From the NCBI GenBank assembly GCA_022820945.1, contig JAJEEP010000082.1, positions 1 through 46,741 on the forward strand: a DNA stretch of 46,741 nucleotides, written 5' to 3'. The position numbers and the translations under genes are program-made. A model generated the notes under the pieces. That model was not told the DNA's origin and made no database searches. It saw only the letters and a program-made list of their open reading frames with translations. Below, one piece after another: positions 1-8,250 of this stretch. Source of the stretch: Alphaproteobacteria bacterium. Its GTDB lineage: Bacteria; Pseudomonadota; Alphaproteobacteria; UBA828. Every line of letters begins with the position of its first letter. Position 1 is the stretch's first letter.

Positions 1-79
1 CCGAACCGTTCCGACGGCGGATCGTCTCGGAGATCGATGCTAACTACTGGTGATCGCCAGGCTGCCGGCTTCTCTCACC

Positions 80-475
80 TCACGGGAACGCTGACGAGCG
101 AACCCTACGACGCCAACTCCGCGTAGCGGCTTCGTTCAACAACCGGCGCCCATAAATGTCGCTCAACCTGCCAACGATCGGGAAGGCGAGCGTGACTGCG
201 ACCAGGTACGAGGTTGCAGCCCAGGTGTAGCGGTCGAAACCACCCAGGTCGGCGATGATGAGGGGCATCGTCGTGGCGACCACGGTCTGGCTCAGGGCGC
301 CCAGAAACATGGCCAGCATCACGCAGGTCATCGATGCCCTGGCCTGCCGCTTCGGCGGCGGCACGAAGCCGCCCTCGTCCTTGAGACCGTCGTCGTTCGG
401 GGCGCCGTCGTCGGAATCGATGTTCGCATCCGAATTGACGTGCTGCCCGCGGCTGCTCCGTTCTACCCCGGTCAT
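80..475 (-). pseudogene. Truncated MFS drug-efflux transporter (DHA2/EmrB-like), N-terminal remnant
   Basis: The reading frame gives 131 residues. After a charged N-terminus of about 45 residues come a first membrane segment (MLAMFLGALSQTVVATTMPL, the typical helix 1 of 14-TM drug:H+ antiporters), a second hydrophobic segment and the MFS motif A, GRLSDIYGRR. Right after motif A the sequence turns into an arginine-rich tail unlike the family and stops, whereas intact relatives run to about 450-550 residues. I see no continuation in another frame between 1 and 80. The gene is therefore truncated and almost certainly non-functional as a transporter. It lies downstream of the acyltransferase gene on the same strand, 91 bp away. 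Family assignment is firm for the first 100 residues; pseudogene status is inferred from the missing helices. Confidence 0.75.
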
Positions 476-566
476 TGCCAGCTGAAGTCCCTGCCCCTCA
501 CCGGAGGTGGTGAAGCGCGCCGGGCGGGTGGCGAAGCGGCGATATCGAGCCGCGAAATGGCGGAGG

Positions 567-1772
567 TCAAGACGCGGACCGGGGGTAGCGGCGACCGTTC
601 AGCTGTTCCCCAATAAACGTCGATCGTACGAAGTACCGGTAGGTTACCAGGATGAGCCCGATTGCGATGGCCACGACCAGTGCGGCCTTGACGATCCCCG
701 GTGCCGGCACGTTCGCGAGAAGGAGGGGCAGCAAGATGACGAACGGCACGTGGACGATATAGATCCAGTAAGAGGCGTCTGCCATGTAGCGCCAGCGGGG
801 GCTCGGATGGTTCATGTAGCGAAGGAACAATCCGAACAGGCCATAGGCCAGGAACCACATGGACAGCGAAAGGAAAACAACCGCCCCCAGATGAAGGACT
901 TCCGAAGTGCCGGCGCAGGTCCTGCCCGGATCGGGATTGCAGCCGAGCTCGAAGAAGGCGAGGTAGCCGGCAGAGCATATGAGTCCGGCTGCGAGGAAGC
1001 TCCATGCCGGGCGCTTGAAGCCTTCCAGTACCTCACGGCGGTGGAAAAGCAGCCAGCCGAAAGCGAAGAAAAGGCCGAATAGCCCCAACAGACGCAGGGG
1101 CGGGAGCGGTCCTGCGTAATAGTCGATCGCCCACGACTGCATCGGGTACAGCATGACGCCCGCCAGCAGAGCCAGCACTCCGATACCACCCCGGTGCACC
1201 GCGCTTTCAAAGAGGTCCAGCAAGCGTGCGCGCAGGTTCGCAGGGATGCGGCGGGCGAGCACGGTCAGTGCACCGGCGAGCACATACAGGATCATCAAGT
1301 GGTAGAGGAACCACAGATGCATGAACATGTAGCGCCATGAGCTGGGCGACGTAATCTCCTCCAGGCTGTAGACATGGGTCGGCGGGACGGAGCTGAACTG
1401 GGAGGCGAACGGCACGACGAAGTACATCGTGGCTGCCAGGAGGGGCCAAGCCACCAGAAAGGGCACCCCGATCCGACTCCATCGCTGCCGCAGGAACGCC
1501 CGGATGCCGCGAGTCTCGACCAGGTATGCCACGAAAAACCCCGCAATTGCGAAGAAGACCGGCAATTGGAAGACCCGGATGAAGACGATCAGCCAGTGAA
1601 CGAGGATGTCGGCGTGAGCGTCCCTGAACGGCCATGCCGCGAAAACGGTGGGTTCGTAGCTCATCGCCGAGTGCCGGACCACTCCGAGCATCATCACGAC
1701 CGCCCGCAACCGGTCGAGCGAATGGTACCGCGGTATGGTGACCCGGGACCGGCCGGTGGGGTCGTCCCGCAC
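567..1772 (-). CDS. Acyltransferase family 3 integral membrane protein (OpgC/OafA type)
   Basis: About 401 residues, the usual size for acyltransferase-3 proteins. The N-terminus has the family signature YHSLDRLRAVVMMLGVVRH, with the conserved Arg and a His at the end of helix 1, followed by about nine further hydrophobic segments and short basic loops such as RQRWSRIGVPF. Such proteins transfer acyl groups (acetyl, succinyl and others) to periplasmic glucans, lipids or secondary metabolites at the inner membrane. The start is taken as GTG, because the conserved first motif begins about 15 residues in and no ATG lies close enough. The gene begins 4 nt after the stop of the GPP34-P450 fusion gene, so the two are probably one transcript. 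The acceptor substrate cannot be told from sequence. Confidence 0.85.
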   Translation of the reverse strand: MRDDPTGRSRVTIPRYHSLDRLRAVVMMLGVVRHSAMSYEPTVFAAWPFRDAHADILVHWLIVFIRVFQLPVFFAIAGFFVAYLVETRGIRAFLRQRWSRIGVPFLVAWPLLAATMYFVVPFASQFSSVPPTHVYSLEEITSPSSWRYMFMHLWFLYHLMILYVLAGALTVLARRIPANLRARLLDLFESAVHRGGIGVLALLAGVMLYPMQSWAIDYYAGPLPPLRLLGLFGLFFAFGWLLFHRREVLEGFKRPAWSFLAAGLICSAGYLAFFELGCNPDPGRTCAGTSEVLHLGAVVFLSLSMWFLAYGLFGLFLRYMNHPSPRWRYMADASYWIYIVHVPFVILLPLLLANVPAPGIVKAALVVAIAIGLILVTYRYFVRSTFIGEQLNGRRYPRSAS

Positions 1773-1776
1773 CCTT

Positions 1777-3774
1777 CTAGTTCGTATCCGAGCCGGCGCT
1801 TGACCGGCGACCGTGGATGCGGACTTTGAAACCGACGGGCTGCATCGTCGGGAACGATCTCACCCGCAGCACGTCCTGAGGATCGAGGGGCTGCAGAGCG
1901 AGCTCGCGCAGAATGGTGGCCATGGTGAGGCCGATCTGCACGGGAACGAGACCGCTTCCGAGACACCGGTGGCTGCCGGCCCCGAAGGGGGCGTAGGCGC
2001 CCCGTTGCCGGTGCTCGCCCCGGTCCTGTGTGTAGCGGTCGATGTCGAAGCGCTCCGGCCGGGGAAAGTACTCTTCGAGGCCGTGTCCTACTGCCGTGCC
2101 GATCATGACCAGCCGGCCGGCGGGAACGGTGTGGCCCGCAAACTCGAAGGAGTTGCTGACCGTTCGAAGCACGGCTGGCGAGACCGGATGGAGGCGCAGC
2201 GTCTCCATCACTGCCCGGCGCGAGACATCCAGCCGCCGCAGCCCCTCACCCGGCTTCAAGTCCTGCTCAAAGAAGGCGTCTGCCTCGGCGGTCATGCGCT
2301 CCATCAGATCCGGGTGCTTCAGGACGTTGTAGAGCATGAACGAACAGGTGCTCGCCGTCGTGTCCAGTCCCACCATGTAAGGGGCTACCACGTTCAGAGG
2401 CAGATTGGTCTCGGGAACGAGCTGCGGATCGATCGACCGGAGCTCGAGCATGAGGTCCAGGAAGTCCGGGTTCCCCTCGCGCGGACCACTCCGTTCCTTG
2501 TGCGCGAGGACCTTCTCCGCCAGTTCAAAAGCGCGCTCGCGCGCTCGCCTGAAACGCGGAAACTTCATGATGTGGGGGAACACCGCCGAACTCAGAAGCA
2601 GCCCGCCGAGCAGCGTGGTCAGATCGCTCGTGTAACCGCGGGGCGATTGACCCGTCATCATGTGCCCCATCTGCTCTGCGATGAGGTTCTGGAACGCCGG
2701 CAACGCCTCGAACGATTTCCCTACCGGCCACTTCGCGATCTCGGTGCGGGCAATATCGACGATCTCGGCACCGCTGTCCTTCGCGACGCTTGCCGAATAA
2801 CCCTTGGCCTGAACCTTCCGCATGGTGACGTGGTCGACGCCATCCATCGTCAGGATGGAACGCGACGCGCCCATCTGGTTGTGGAAGTTCGCCATGGGCT
2901 CGAGCGACCGGAATACCGTTCCACCATGAGTCGTAAGGAAGTTGGTCGCGTCCGGGCCGACCATGCATATGAAACCGCGTCCGGGAGCACGAATCCTGAA
3001 GATCGGTCCGAGTTCCCTGTACTGGCGGATAAGGAAAGTCACCAGACCTCTACTCATTGCGAGGCCGTTTCCCAAGAGGGGCAGGCCCGGGGCGACCGGG
3101 ATCTCTTTCGGTCGCGCGGGCTTGGCGGGCAGTTCGCCGGGCTTCTCGAGCTCCTTGATCGCCTGGCCCATTGTCCTGGCGATCAGGTCGAGATTTCGCA
3201 GCAACTCGATGCGGTCACGGACCTGTGCCCGTTCCTCCGGCTCCAGGATCGTGCGAAACACGCCGCACGCATCGGCAAGTGCGACGATCCCTATGTCGCG
3301 GGGATCGGGAATATCGTCGCTGAACAGGAGCCGCATGATTCGAAGTCTGGTCTCTTCGACCCACTGGCCGTCCGCGACGGGATAGCGCCGTGAGCGGGAC
3401 ACCGATGGAACCAGCGACAACGGCCCGTCCGTTTCGGAACTCAGAATGCCGCGATCGGTCAGGCGCGCGAGCGCGGCTTCGCGGATCCGGTCTCCCCGGC
3501 CGGCCGTTCTTTCGAGCCAGTAGCCCGTGTCATGCTCCTGCTCGGCGCCGGCGATCTCGGCCAGTGTTGAATCGAGGATGTCTTCGCCTAGTGGAGTGGC
3601 GTCCACCAGCATCAGCCGCTCGAAATCGGTGTCGATGCGGTCCTCGAGCGCGAGGTCCATCAGCACCGCCCCGGCGAGCGCAAGGTCGAGCGAGCGCTCT
3701 GGCATGCCTGGAGCCAATTCCCCCCGCCCTTCGTCGAGAACGAGAAGCAGGATCTCCTCGGCGTACCTGAGCAT
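1777..3774 (-). CDS. GPP34-domain/cytochrome P450 fusion protein
   Basis: A 665-residue protein with two parts. Residues 1-205 resemble the GPP34/GOLPH3 family (PF05719): AEEILLLVLDEGRGEL, then ALAGAVLMDLALEDRID, a two-helix pattern typical of bacterial GPP34 proteins. A proline-rich linker (about 210-225) leads to a full cytochrome P450. That part has the I-helix oxygen-binding motif GLDTTAST, the K-helix ExxR as ETLR, and the heme loop FGAGSHRCLG with the cysteine ligand near residue 604. The start at ATG 3774 puts the GPP34 motif at the N-terminus; an ATG 16 codons upstream is possible. P450s hydroxylate or otherwise oxidise hydrophobic substrates with electrons from a ferredoxin or reductase, and none is encoded nearby. 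GPP34 domains in eukaryotes bind PI4P membranes, so the fused domain may tether the enzyme to a membrane; this is inference. Likely in an operon with the acyltransferase that follows. Confidence 0.88.
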   Translation of the reverse strand: MLRYAEEILLLVLDEGRGELAPGMPERSLDLALAGAVLMDLALEDRIDTDFERLMLVDATPLGEDILDSTLAEIAGAEQEHDTGYWLERTAGRGDRIREAALARLTDRGILSSETDGPLSLVPSVSRSRRYPVADGQWVEETRLRIMRLLFSDDIPDPRDIGIVALADACGVFRTILEPEERAQVRDRIELLRNLDLIARTMGQAIKELEKPGELPAKPARPKEIPVAPGLPLLGNGLAMSRGLVTFLIRQYRELGPIFRIRAPGRGFICMVGPDATNFLTTHGGTVFRSLEPMANFHNQMGASRSILTMDGVDHVTMRKVQAKGYSASVAKDSGAEIVDIARTEIAKWPVGKSFEALPAFQNLIAEQMGHMMTGQSPRGYTSDLTTLLGGLLLSSAVFPHIMKFPRFRRARERAFELAEKVLAHKERSGPREGNPDFLDLMLELRSIDPQLVPETNLPLNVVAPYMVGLDTTASTCSFMLYNVLKHPDLMERMTAEADAFFEQDLKPGEGLRRLDVSRRAVMETLRLHPVSPAVLRTVSNSFEFAGHTVPAGRLVMIGTAVGHGLEEYFPRPERFDIDRYTQDRGEHRQRGAYAPFGAGSHRCLGSGLVPVQIGLTMATILRELALQPLDPQDVLRVRSFPTMQPVGFKVRIHGRRSSAGSDTN

Positions 3775-4425
3775 GGCTATTCGTCGTTTCGCCCGATACC
3801 GACCTGCAGCCGGTCGTTTCACCCGGCTCGCTCACCGCCAGCCAGGTTCGCGTAGATCGCGTCCTAACCCTTGGTGCGGGAGGCTCGCACCCTATGCAGC
3901 GTCCGGCAGCAGGGCAGGCGGTTCAGGCTGCTACGGCTGGCAGCCCGGTGACGGCATTGTCGCTCACTGAAACGACGGATTCCAGCGTCAAGTGCCGCGC
4001 GCTCTTTACAGTCCACTTGTCGTTCCGCTCGACGCGAAACATCGTGTCGTCGCTGGTCATCAGTCAGTTTGTTGCTCGGCGTGCAATTGTACCCCCCAAG
4101 TATCAACCCGCTTCAATAGGTTATCGCGCCGATCGGCGCGCAACCCGCGTGCCGAACAACACTTCGAGAAAGGACGATGATGCTGCGCGAGGTGAAGGCG
4201 CTGCTGGGCAACCGGTCGATCCAGGGTCTCGCGCCGTCCGTTGCCGCCGCGCGGGTGCTGGGGTACGAGGCGGGTATTGAGGCGACAACACTCCAATGGT
4301 TCCCTAGGGATTCACCACCCTCACTGGGCTCCCAACGCGCCCGCGAGGGACGTCGATTCTAGCGCGACGCTTCGTGAGGCGCCCGGCGGTTCCGCCGAGC
4401 GCCTCAATCCTCGCCAGGTTCGCGA
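3775..4425. other. Intergenic stretch between the GPP34-P450 and TbpB-like genes
   Basis: No intact gene is visible. The left part should hold the promoter of the GPP34-P450 gene on the minus strand. The only recognisable coding content is the relaxase/helicase scrap at 4168-4302, listed separately. No tRNA or convincing terminator was found. Confidence 0.5.
4168..4302 (+). pseudogene. Fragment of a MobF/TrwC-TraA-type relaxase-helicase
   Basis: Some 42 codons starting at ATG 4177 read MMLREVKALLG, then GLAPSVAAARVLGYEAGI and ATTLQWF. This matches the stretch just after Walker A in the SF1 helicase part of conjugative relaxases (TTMLREV, then APSxAAARVLxxEAGI, then TLxxF). The Walker A lysine region upstream is not preserved, and after LQWF the match ends at unrelated sequence. 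It is a small relic of a mobilisable or conjugative element, not a gene. The identification rests on pattern recognition of one motif, so it needs a database check. Confidence 0.5.
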
Positions 4426-5559
4426 TCACCGGGCGAAACTTCGGTTCGCCGGTATCGCGACCATCGCCGGCGCAGGCGCGATGCGGACGGTACAGGTCGA
4501 TTCGTCGGCCTGCCGGTTGCCTCCGAACGAACCCACGACTTCGCTGCGTTCGAAGACGCCCACGACGCCGGCATGGTCCGCCCCGACGAAGCGGCCCTGG
4601 ATGTAGTTGTCGCCACCGACCGGCTTGGCACCAAACGAAGCGCCGCCGAGCGGGACGTTCTCGAACGGCGCGATCGTCCTGCCCTCCAGCCTGGCGCCGG
4701 TCTCCAGGCCCCGAAGATTGCCGAAGGCGACATCCACGTCCGGATCGTTGAGGTCGCCGACGACCAGCGTCGCATCGCCCCGGAGGAACTGGCCCCGGGT
4801 CACGGCGTCGCTCACATCCACCCCGATCATCATGCCCTTCCAGGTCGCGGACATGCCCCGCACAGGTGCCGGCACTCCGGTGCTCGCCACGCCCAGTGCG
4901 CTGGCGTCGAAGACCGTCCCGATCCCGATCGGCCGGCCCCGCCCGTCCCGCACGGTCAGGGTGGTCTCGTTGACGAAGAAGGCCCCGTCGTCGAGCCAGG
5001 CGCCGAAGAACTTCGCGCTAAACGCCCGTTCTCCACTTCGCTGGCCGAAGCCTTCCACGAGCGTAACGCCGTCAACGGGTTCGGCCTGCGGCTTGAGCTC
5101 CAGGGAATCCTTCAGCCGCGCCGAGAAATGACTGCTACCGAAATCCGCCCGGGGATTGCCGAGCGCCTGCTGCAGGGCGCCGTCGACACCCTCGGCTGTC
5201 GCGCTCACGCCGCACACCGTGCCCTCGCATTTCGTGAAGGTGCGGGACGAGACTCCGTCGAACCGGAACACGTGCTGGTCGCTCGCCAGCGCGACGGTGG
5301 CCGCTTCCACCCGTGTCACTGTTTCCCGCTTGACCCCTTCGGCGGTCGGAGGCAAAGGCATCCGGATGACCTCCCGGTCCGGATCACCGTCCGCTGGGTC
5401 CGTCGCGTCAGAGATGCAGCCGCCTCGCCGCCTCCACGGCACGACCGAACGACTACATCGTTCAAGCGACAAGAGCACGCTTCGGAGCGAAATGAAGTGG
5501 TACCTATTTGGTATCTGGAGATTTGGACCGAAGCCGCGCGCGGCGAAAGCGGGACTCAT
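4426..5559 (-). CDS. TbpB-like beta-barrel (transferrin-binding-protein-like) surface protein
   Basis: Up to 377 residues. The C-terminal end has the pattern of the TbpB barrel domain (PF01298): GDNYIQGRFVGADHAGVVG followed by VFERSEVVGSFGG, that is, the 'IxGxFxGxxxxExxGxF' strand pair closing the barrel. A pair of Cys residues (TKCEGTVC) lies near the middle. Members of this group in alphaproteobacteria are usually outer-membrane-anchored lipoproteins of unknown ligand. The N-terminus here is doubtful: the longest frame starts with about 45 residues that form neither a signal peptide nor a good lipobox (the nearest Cys follows RRRGG). Either the true start is internal or the signal region is damaged. 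An AT-rich element at 5568-5580 could be the -10 region of its promoter. The ligand is unknown. Confidence 0.65.
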   Translation of the reverse strand: MSPAFAARGFGPNLQIPNRYHFISLRSVLLSLERCSRSVVPWRRRGGCISDATDPADGDPDREVIRMPLPPTAEGVKRETVTRVEAATVALASDQHVFRFDGVSSRTFTKCEGTVCGVSATAEGVDGALQQALGNPRADFGSSHFSARLKDSLELKPQAEPVDGVTLVEGFGQRSGERAFSAKFFGAWLDDGAFFVNETTLTVRDGRGRPIGIGTVFDASALGVASTGVPAPVRGMSATWKGMMIGVDVSDAVTRGQFLRGDATLVVGDLNDPDVDVAFGNLRGLETGARLEGRTIAPFENVPLGGASFGAKPVGGDNYIQGRFVGADHAGVVGVFERSEVVGSFGGNRQADESTCTVRIAPAPAMVAIPANRSFAR

Positions 5560-5942
5560 AAAGTGCTGTTATATAATAACTAATTTTTTCTTCTTGTGGT
5601 GCAGGGGATGATGAGAGGCATTGTGCCAATTACAATGGTGCGGTGCACGGCGCGCGGTGGACGCGCCATCATCGCGCCATGGAAGGCGACAGCCAACGAG
5701 CCGCCGCGGGTGGAGGCATTATGGGTGGGTGCCTTCGGAGCGTACGGCCTTGGCCCGAAGTTCGTGAGGCGGGCGCAACGGTTGTCGAGGGCGGCCGTTG
5801 CCTGTCCCGCCGATCCCGGTTATCTCACCGGTCTCGCGGAATCCCGGCGAATCCCGCCAAAAAATTGTGTTCTCTGTCCCACTCGGGTCGCGCAAGGGCG
5901 TGCGGGAGGCGCGCAGGCTACGACCGAGCGGAAAACGCCGGG
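5560..5942. other. Non-coding gap between the TbpB-like gene and denD
   Basis: No gene is recognised. The left edge has the perfect inverted repeat GTTAT-ATA-ATAAC (5568-5580) next to an A/T run (5581-5595). It may act as the -10 region for the minus-strand TbpB-like gene or as a weak terminator. The rest is GC-rich and shows no coding pattern that I could match. Confidence 0.45.
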
Positions 5943-6932
5943 TTACGCGTCTACGTAGTCCTCGATGTACTCGCGCACTACCTCGTCGAGCGGCGGGTTG
6001 GCGGGCAGGCCGAGGGCCGCCGCGCGCTCCGCCTTCGCGTAGGCTGGCCAGGAGCCGACCAGCCGCTGCACCGCCGCATCGGGCGCGTCGATGACGGCGC
6101 CGAGCTTGCGGCCCGCGCCCAGGCGCTCCAGCGCGGCCACCATCTCGCCCGCCGTCGCCGAGAAGGAGGGCAGGTTGACGGTGCGGTCGTCGCCGAGTGC
6201 CGCGCTCGGCACCTCGTGAAGGGCGACGAGGCCGGCCACGATGGTGCGGTAGCCGCCGAGGACGATGCGCGTGTCCCGGCTCACCGGAAGCTCGTGGTCG
6301 ATGCCGGCGAGCGGCTCGCGGAAGAGCCCGCTGGCGAAGCCGGAGGCCGCCTTGTTGGGCTTGCCCGGCCGCACGATCACGGTGGGCGGGCGCCCGCCGC
6401 GGCCGTCCAGCCAGCCCTTGCGGGTGTAATCGGCCACCAGGTGCTCGTTGATGACCTTGGTCACGCCATAGGTGCCTTGCGGTGTGATCTTGGTCGCGTC
6501 GGAGATCGTCTCGGGCAGCGCGCTGCCGCCGTAGACCGCGATGCTGCTGGTGAAGACCAGGCGCGGCAGACCCGGCGCGGCGCGGCAGGCGTCGAGGACG
6601 TTGAGGCCGCCGGTCAGGTTCACCGCCAGCGCGAGGTCGAAGTCCTGCTCGGCGCCGGCGCTCACCACCGAGGCGAAGTGGAAGACCGAGAGCGACTCGC
6701 CCGCGACGAGCGCGCGCACCGTCTCGCCGTCCGCGACATCGCCCGCGACCATCGCCACCCGTGCGTCGTCGAGGCCCGCCGGCGCCTGCTCCGGCACGGC
6801 GGCGTCGAAGAGGACCAGCTCGTCGATCGGCTCCTGCGCGCCGTAGGCGCCGGTGAGCGTGCCGCGATCGAGCAACGCCTGCGCGAGCTTCTGCCCCAAA
6901 AAACCCAGTCCGCCCGTGATCACCACCTTCAT
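5943..6932 (-). CDS. denD: NAD-dependent D-erythronate dehydrogenase-like SDR (DenD family)
   Basis: A 329-residue extended short-chain dehydrogenase. Features in order: the Rossmann motif GGLGFLGQ at residues 7-14; FTSSIAVYGG with the catalytic Ser/Thr; the YGVTK catalytic Tyr-Lys pair; and VIVRPGKPNKAASGFASGLF, a stretch typical of the DenD group of epimerase-like dehydrogenases. DenD oxidises D-erythronate to 2-keto-D-erythronate (2-oxo-tetronate), the first step of a four-carbon sugar-acid route. The later tetronate kinase and isomerase genes are not in the window. Start ATG 6932 is chosen because the nucleotide-binding motif begins five residues in. The gene is divergent from the D-threonine-aldolase-like gene across about 150 bp, suggesting shared regulation. 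Precise substrate is inferred from family resemblance. Confidence 0.8.
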   Translation of the reverse strand: MKVVITGGLGFLGQKLAQALLDRGTLTGAYGAQEPIDELVLFDAAVPEQAPAGLDDARVAMVAGDVADGETVRALVAGESLSVFHFASVVSAGAEQDFDLALAVNLTGGLNVLDACRAAPGLPRLVFTSSIAVYGGSALPETISDATKITPQGTYGVTKVINEHLVADYTRKGWLDGRGGRPPTVIVRPGKPNKAASGFASGLFREPLAGIDHELPVSRDTRIVLGGYRTIVAGLVALHEVPSAALGDDRTVNLPSFSATAGEMVAALERLGAGRKLGAVIDAPDAAVQRLVGSWPAYAKAERAAALGLPANPPLDEVVREYIEDYVDA

Positions 6933-7083
6933 GCGTGCTCTCCGTCCTTTCGGTCTGCGTTCGTGCCCAACATATCCTATTGGCAGGGCGCGCCGGTATG
7001 CGGATGATAGCCGCCCGGACCGTGCCGCCCACCGCGGGAGCGCGCGGCAGGGCAGGGAAGCACGGCGGGCCATGGGGGGCAGA

Positions 7084-8232
7084 ATGACCAGATCGGCGGC
7101 GCTTGGGCCGAACGAATCTCTGATCGACGAGCGCGAATCGCGGGCCCGCCTGATCACGCCCGCTCTGGTGCTCGATCTCGACACGATGGAGCGCAACATC
7201 GCGACCATGGCGGCTTATGCGGTGGAGCAGGATGTCGCCGTCCGCCCTCACGCCAAGACCCACAAGAGCGTGCAGATCGCGCGCCGCCAGCTTGACGCAG
7301 GTGCGCTCGGCATCTGCTGCGCCACACTGGGCGAGGCCGAGGCGCTGGCGGCAGGCGGGATCGAGGGGCTGCTCATCACCTCGCCCATCGTGGCACCCGC
7401 CAAGATCAACCGGCTCATGGCGCTGCGCCGGAACAACGAGTCGCTCATGGTGGCGGCGGATGACATGGACAACCTGCGCGCGCTGGAAAGCGCAGCCGCC
7501 GCGTCGGGCTTCGTGCTGGACGTGGTGATCGATGTCGATGTCGGCCTGCACCGCACCGGCACCCGTGACGCGGAGACGGCGGCGGCGCTGGCGGAGGTTG
7601 CGGATGCCAGCGAGAGCCTACGCTTCGCCGGGCTTCAGGGCTACGCCGGGCACGTGCAGCACATCGAGGATTTCGGGGACCGCCGCTCGACCTCCCACGG
7701 CGACCTGGCGCCGCTCCGCGATGCCCGCGACCGGCTCGTGGAGCGGGGCGTCGAGGTGCCCATTGTCTCAGGCGCCGGCACCGGCACCCACGATATTGAC
7801 CCGGAGATCGGGCTGATGACCGAGCTCCAGGTGGGCTCCTACGCGGTGATGGACGTGGAGTATCTCGACGTTCAGGCACGCGGCGGCGGAGACTGGCGCT
7901 TCGAGCCGGCGCTCTTCGTCCGCTCGACCGTGGTTTCCGCAAGCCACGACGGCAGCGCGACCATGGATGCCGGCCTCAAGTGCTTCGCCACCGACGGGCC
8001 GTTGCCGCGCTTCCACACCGGCGTGCCCATCGGCGCGCACTACCAGCATTTCGGCGACGAGCACGGGCGCATCGTGTTCGCGAGCGCCAACGAGCGGCTC
8101 AGGATCGGCGCGGCGCTGGAGTGCATCGTGCCGCACTGCGACCCCACGGTGAACCTCTACGACCACTACCACTGCGTGCGCGGCGAGACCCTGGTCGACA
8201 TCTGGCCCATCGAGGCCCGCGGCCGACACTAG
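7084..8232 (+). CDS. D-threonine aldolase/D-serine dehydratase-like PLP enzyme (DSD1/alanine-racemase fold)
   Basis: About 382 residues. The N-terminal TIM barrel carries the PLP lysine in RPHAKTHKS, and TPALVLDLDTMERN is the usual family opening. The C-terminal beta domain ends with the metal-site pattern PHCDPTVNLYDHYH, typical of D-threonine aldolase and D-serine dehydratase relatives that use a divalent metal. Known members cleave D-threonine or 3-hydroxy D-amino acids to glycine and an aldehyde, or dehydrate D-serine; which applies here is not clear. ATG 7084 has a G-rich run just upstream; ATG 7072 is in frame and also possible. It leads a plus-strand unit with two ABC ATPase genes (18 nt gap to the first), which suggests import of its substrate or a related sugar acid. 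Confidence 0.85.
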   Translation: MTRSAALGPNESLIDERESRARLITPALVLDLDTMERNIATMAAYAVEQDVAVRPHAKTHKSVQIARRQLDAGALGICCATLGEAEALAAGGIEGLLITSPIVAPAKINRLMALRRNNESLMVAADDMDNLRALESAAAASGFVLDVVIDVDVGLHRTGTRDAETAAALAEVADASESLRFAGLQGYAGHVQHIEDFGDRRSTSHGDLAPLRDARDRLVERGVEVPIVSGAGTGTHDIDPEIGLMTELQVGSYAVMDVEYLDVQARGGGDWRFEPALFVRSTVVSASHDGSATMDAGLKCFATDGPLPRFHTGVPIGAHYQHFGDEHGRIVFASANERLRIGAALECIVPHCDPTVNLYDHYHCVRGETLVDIWPIEARGRH

Positions 8233-8250
8233 AGAAGGTAGGGACGGATC

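Noticed and set aside
5596-5958. Plus-strand frame in the gap before denD
   Set aside because: No family pattern, Arg/Ala/Pro-rich, and its end runs over the denD stop; probably chance.
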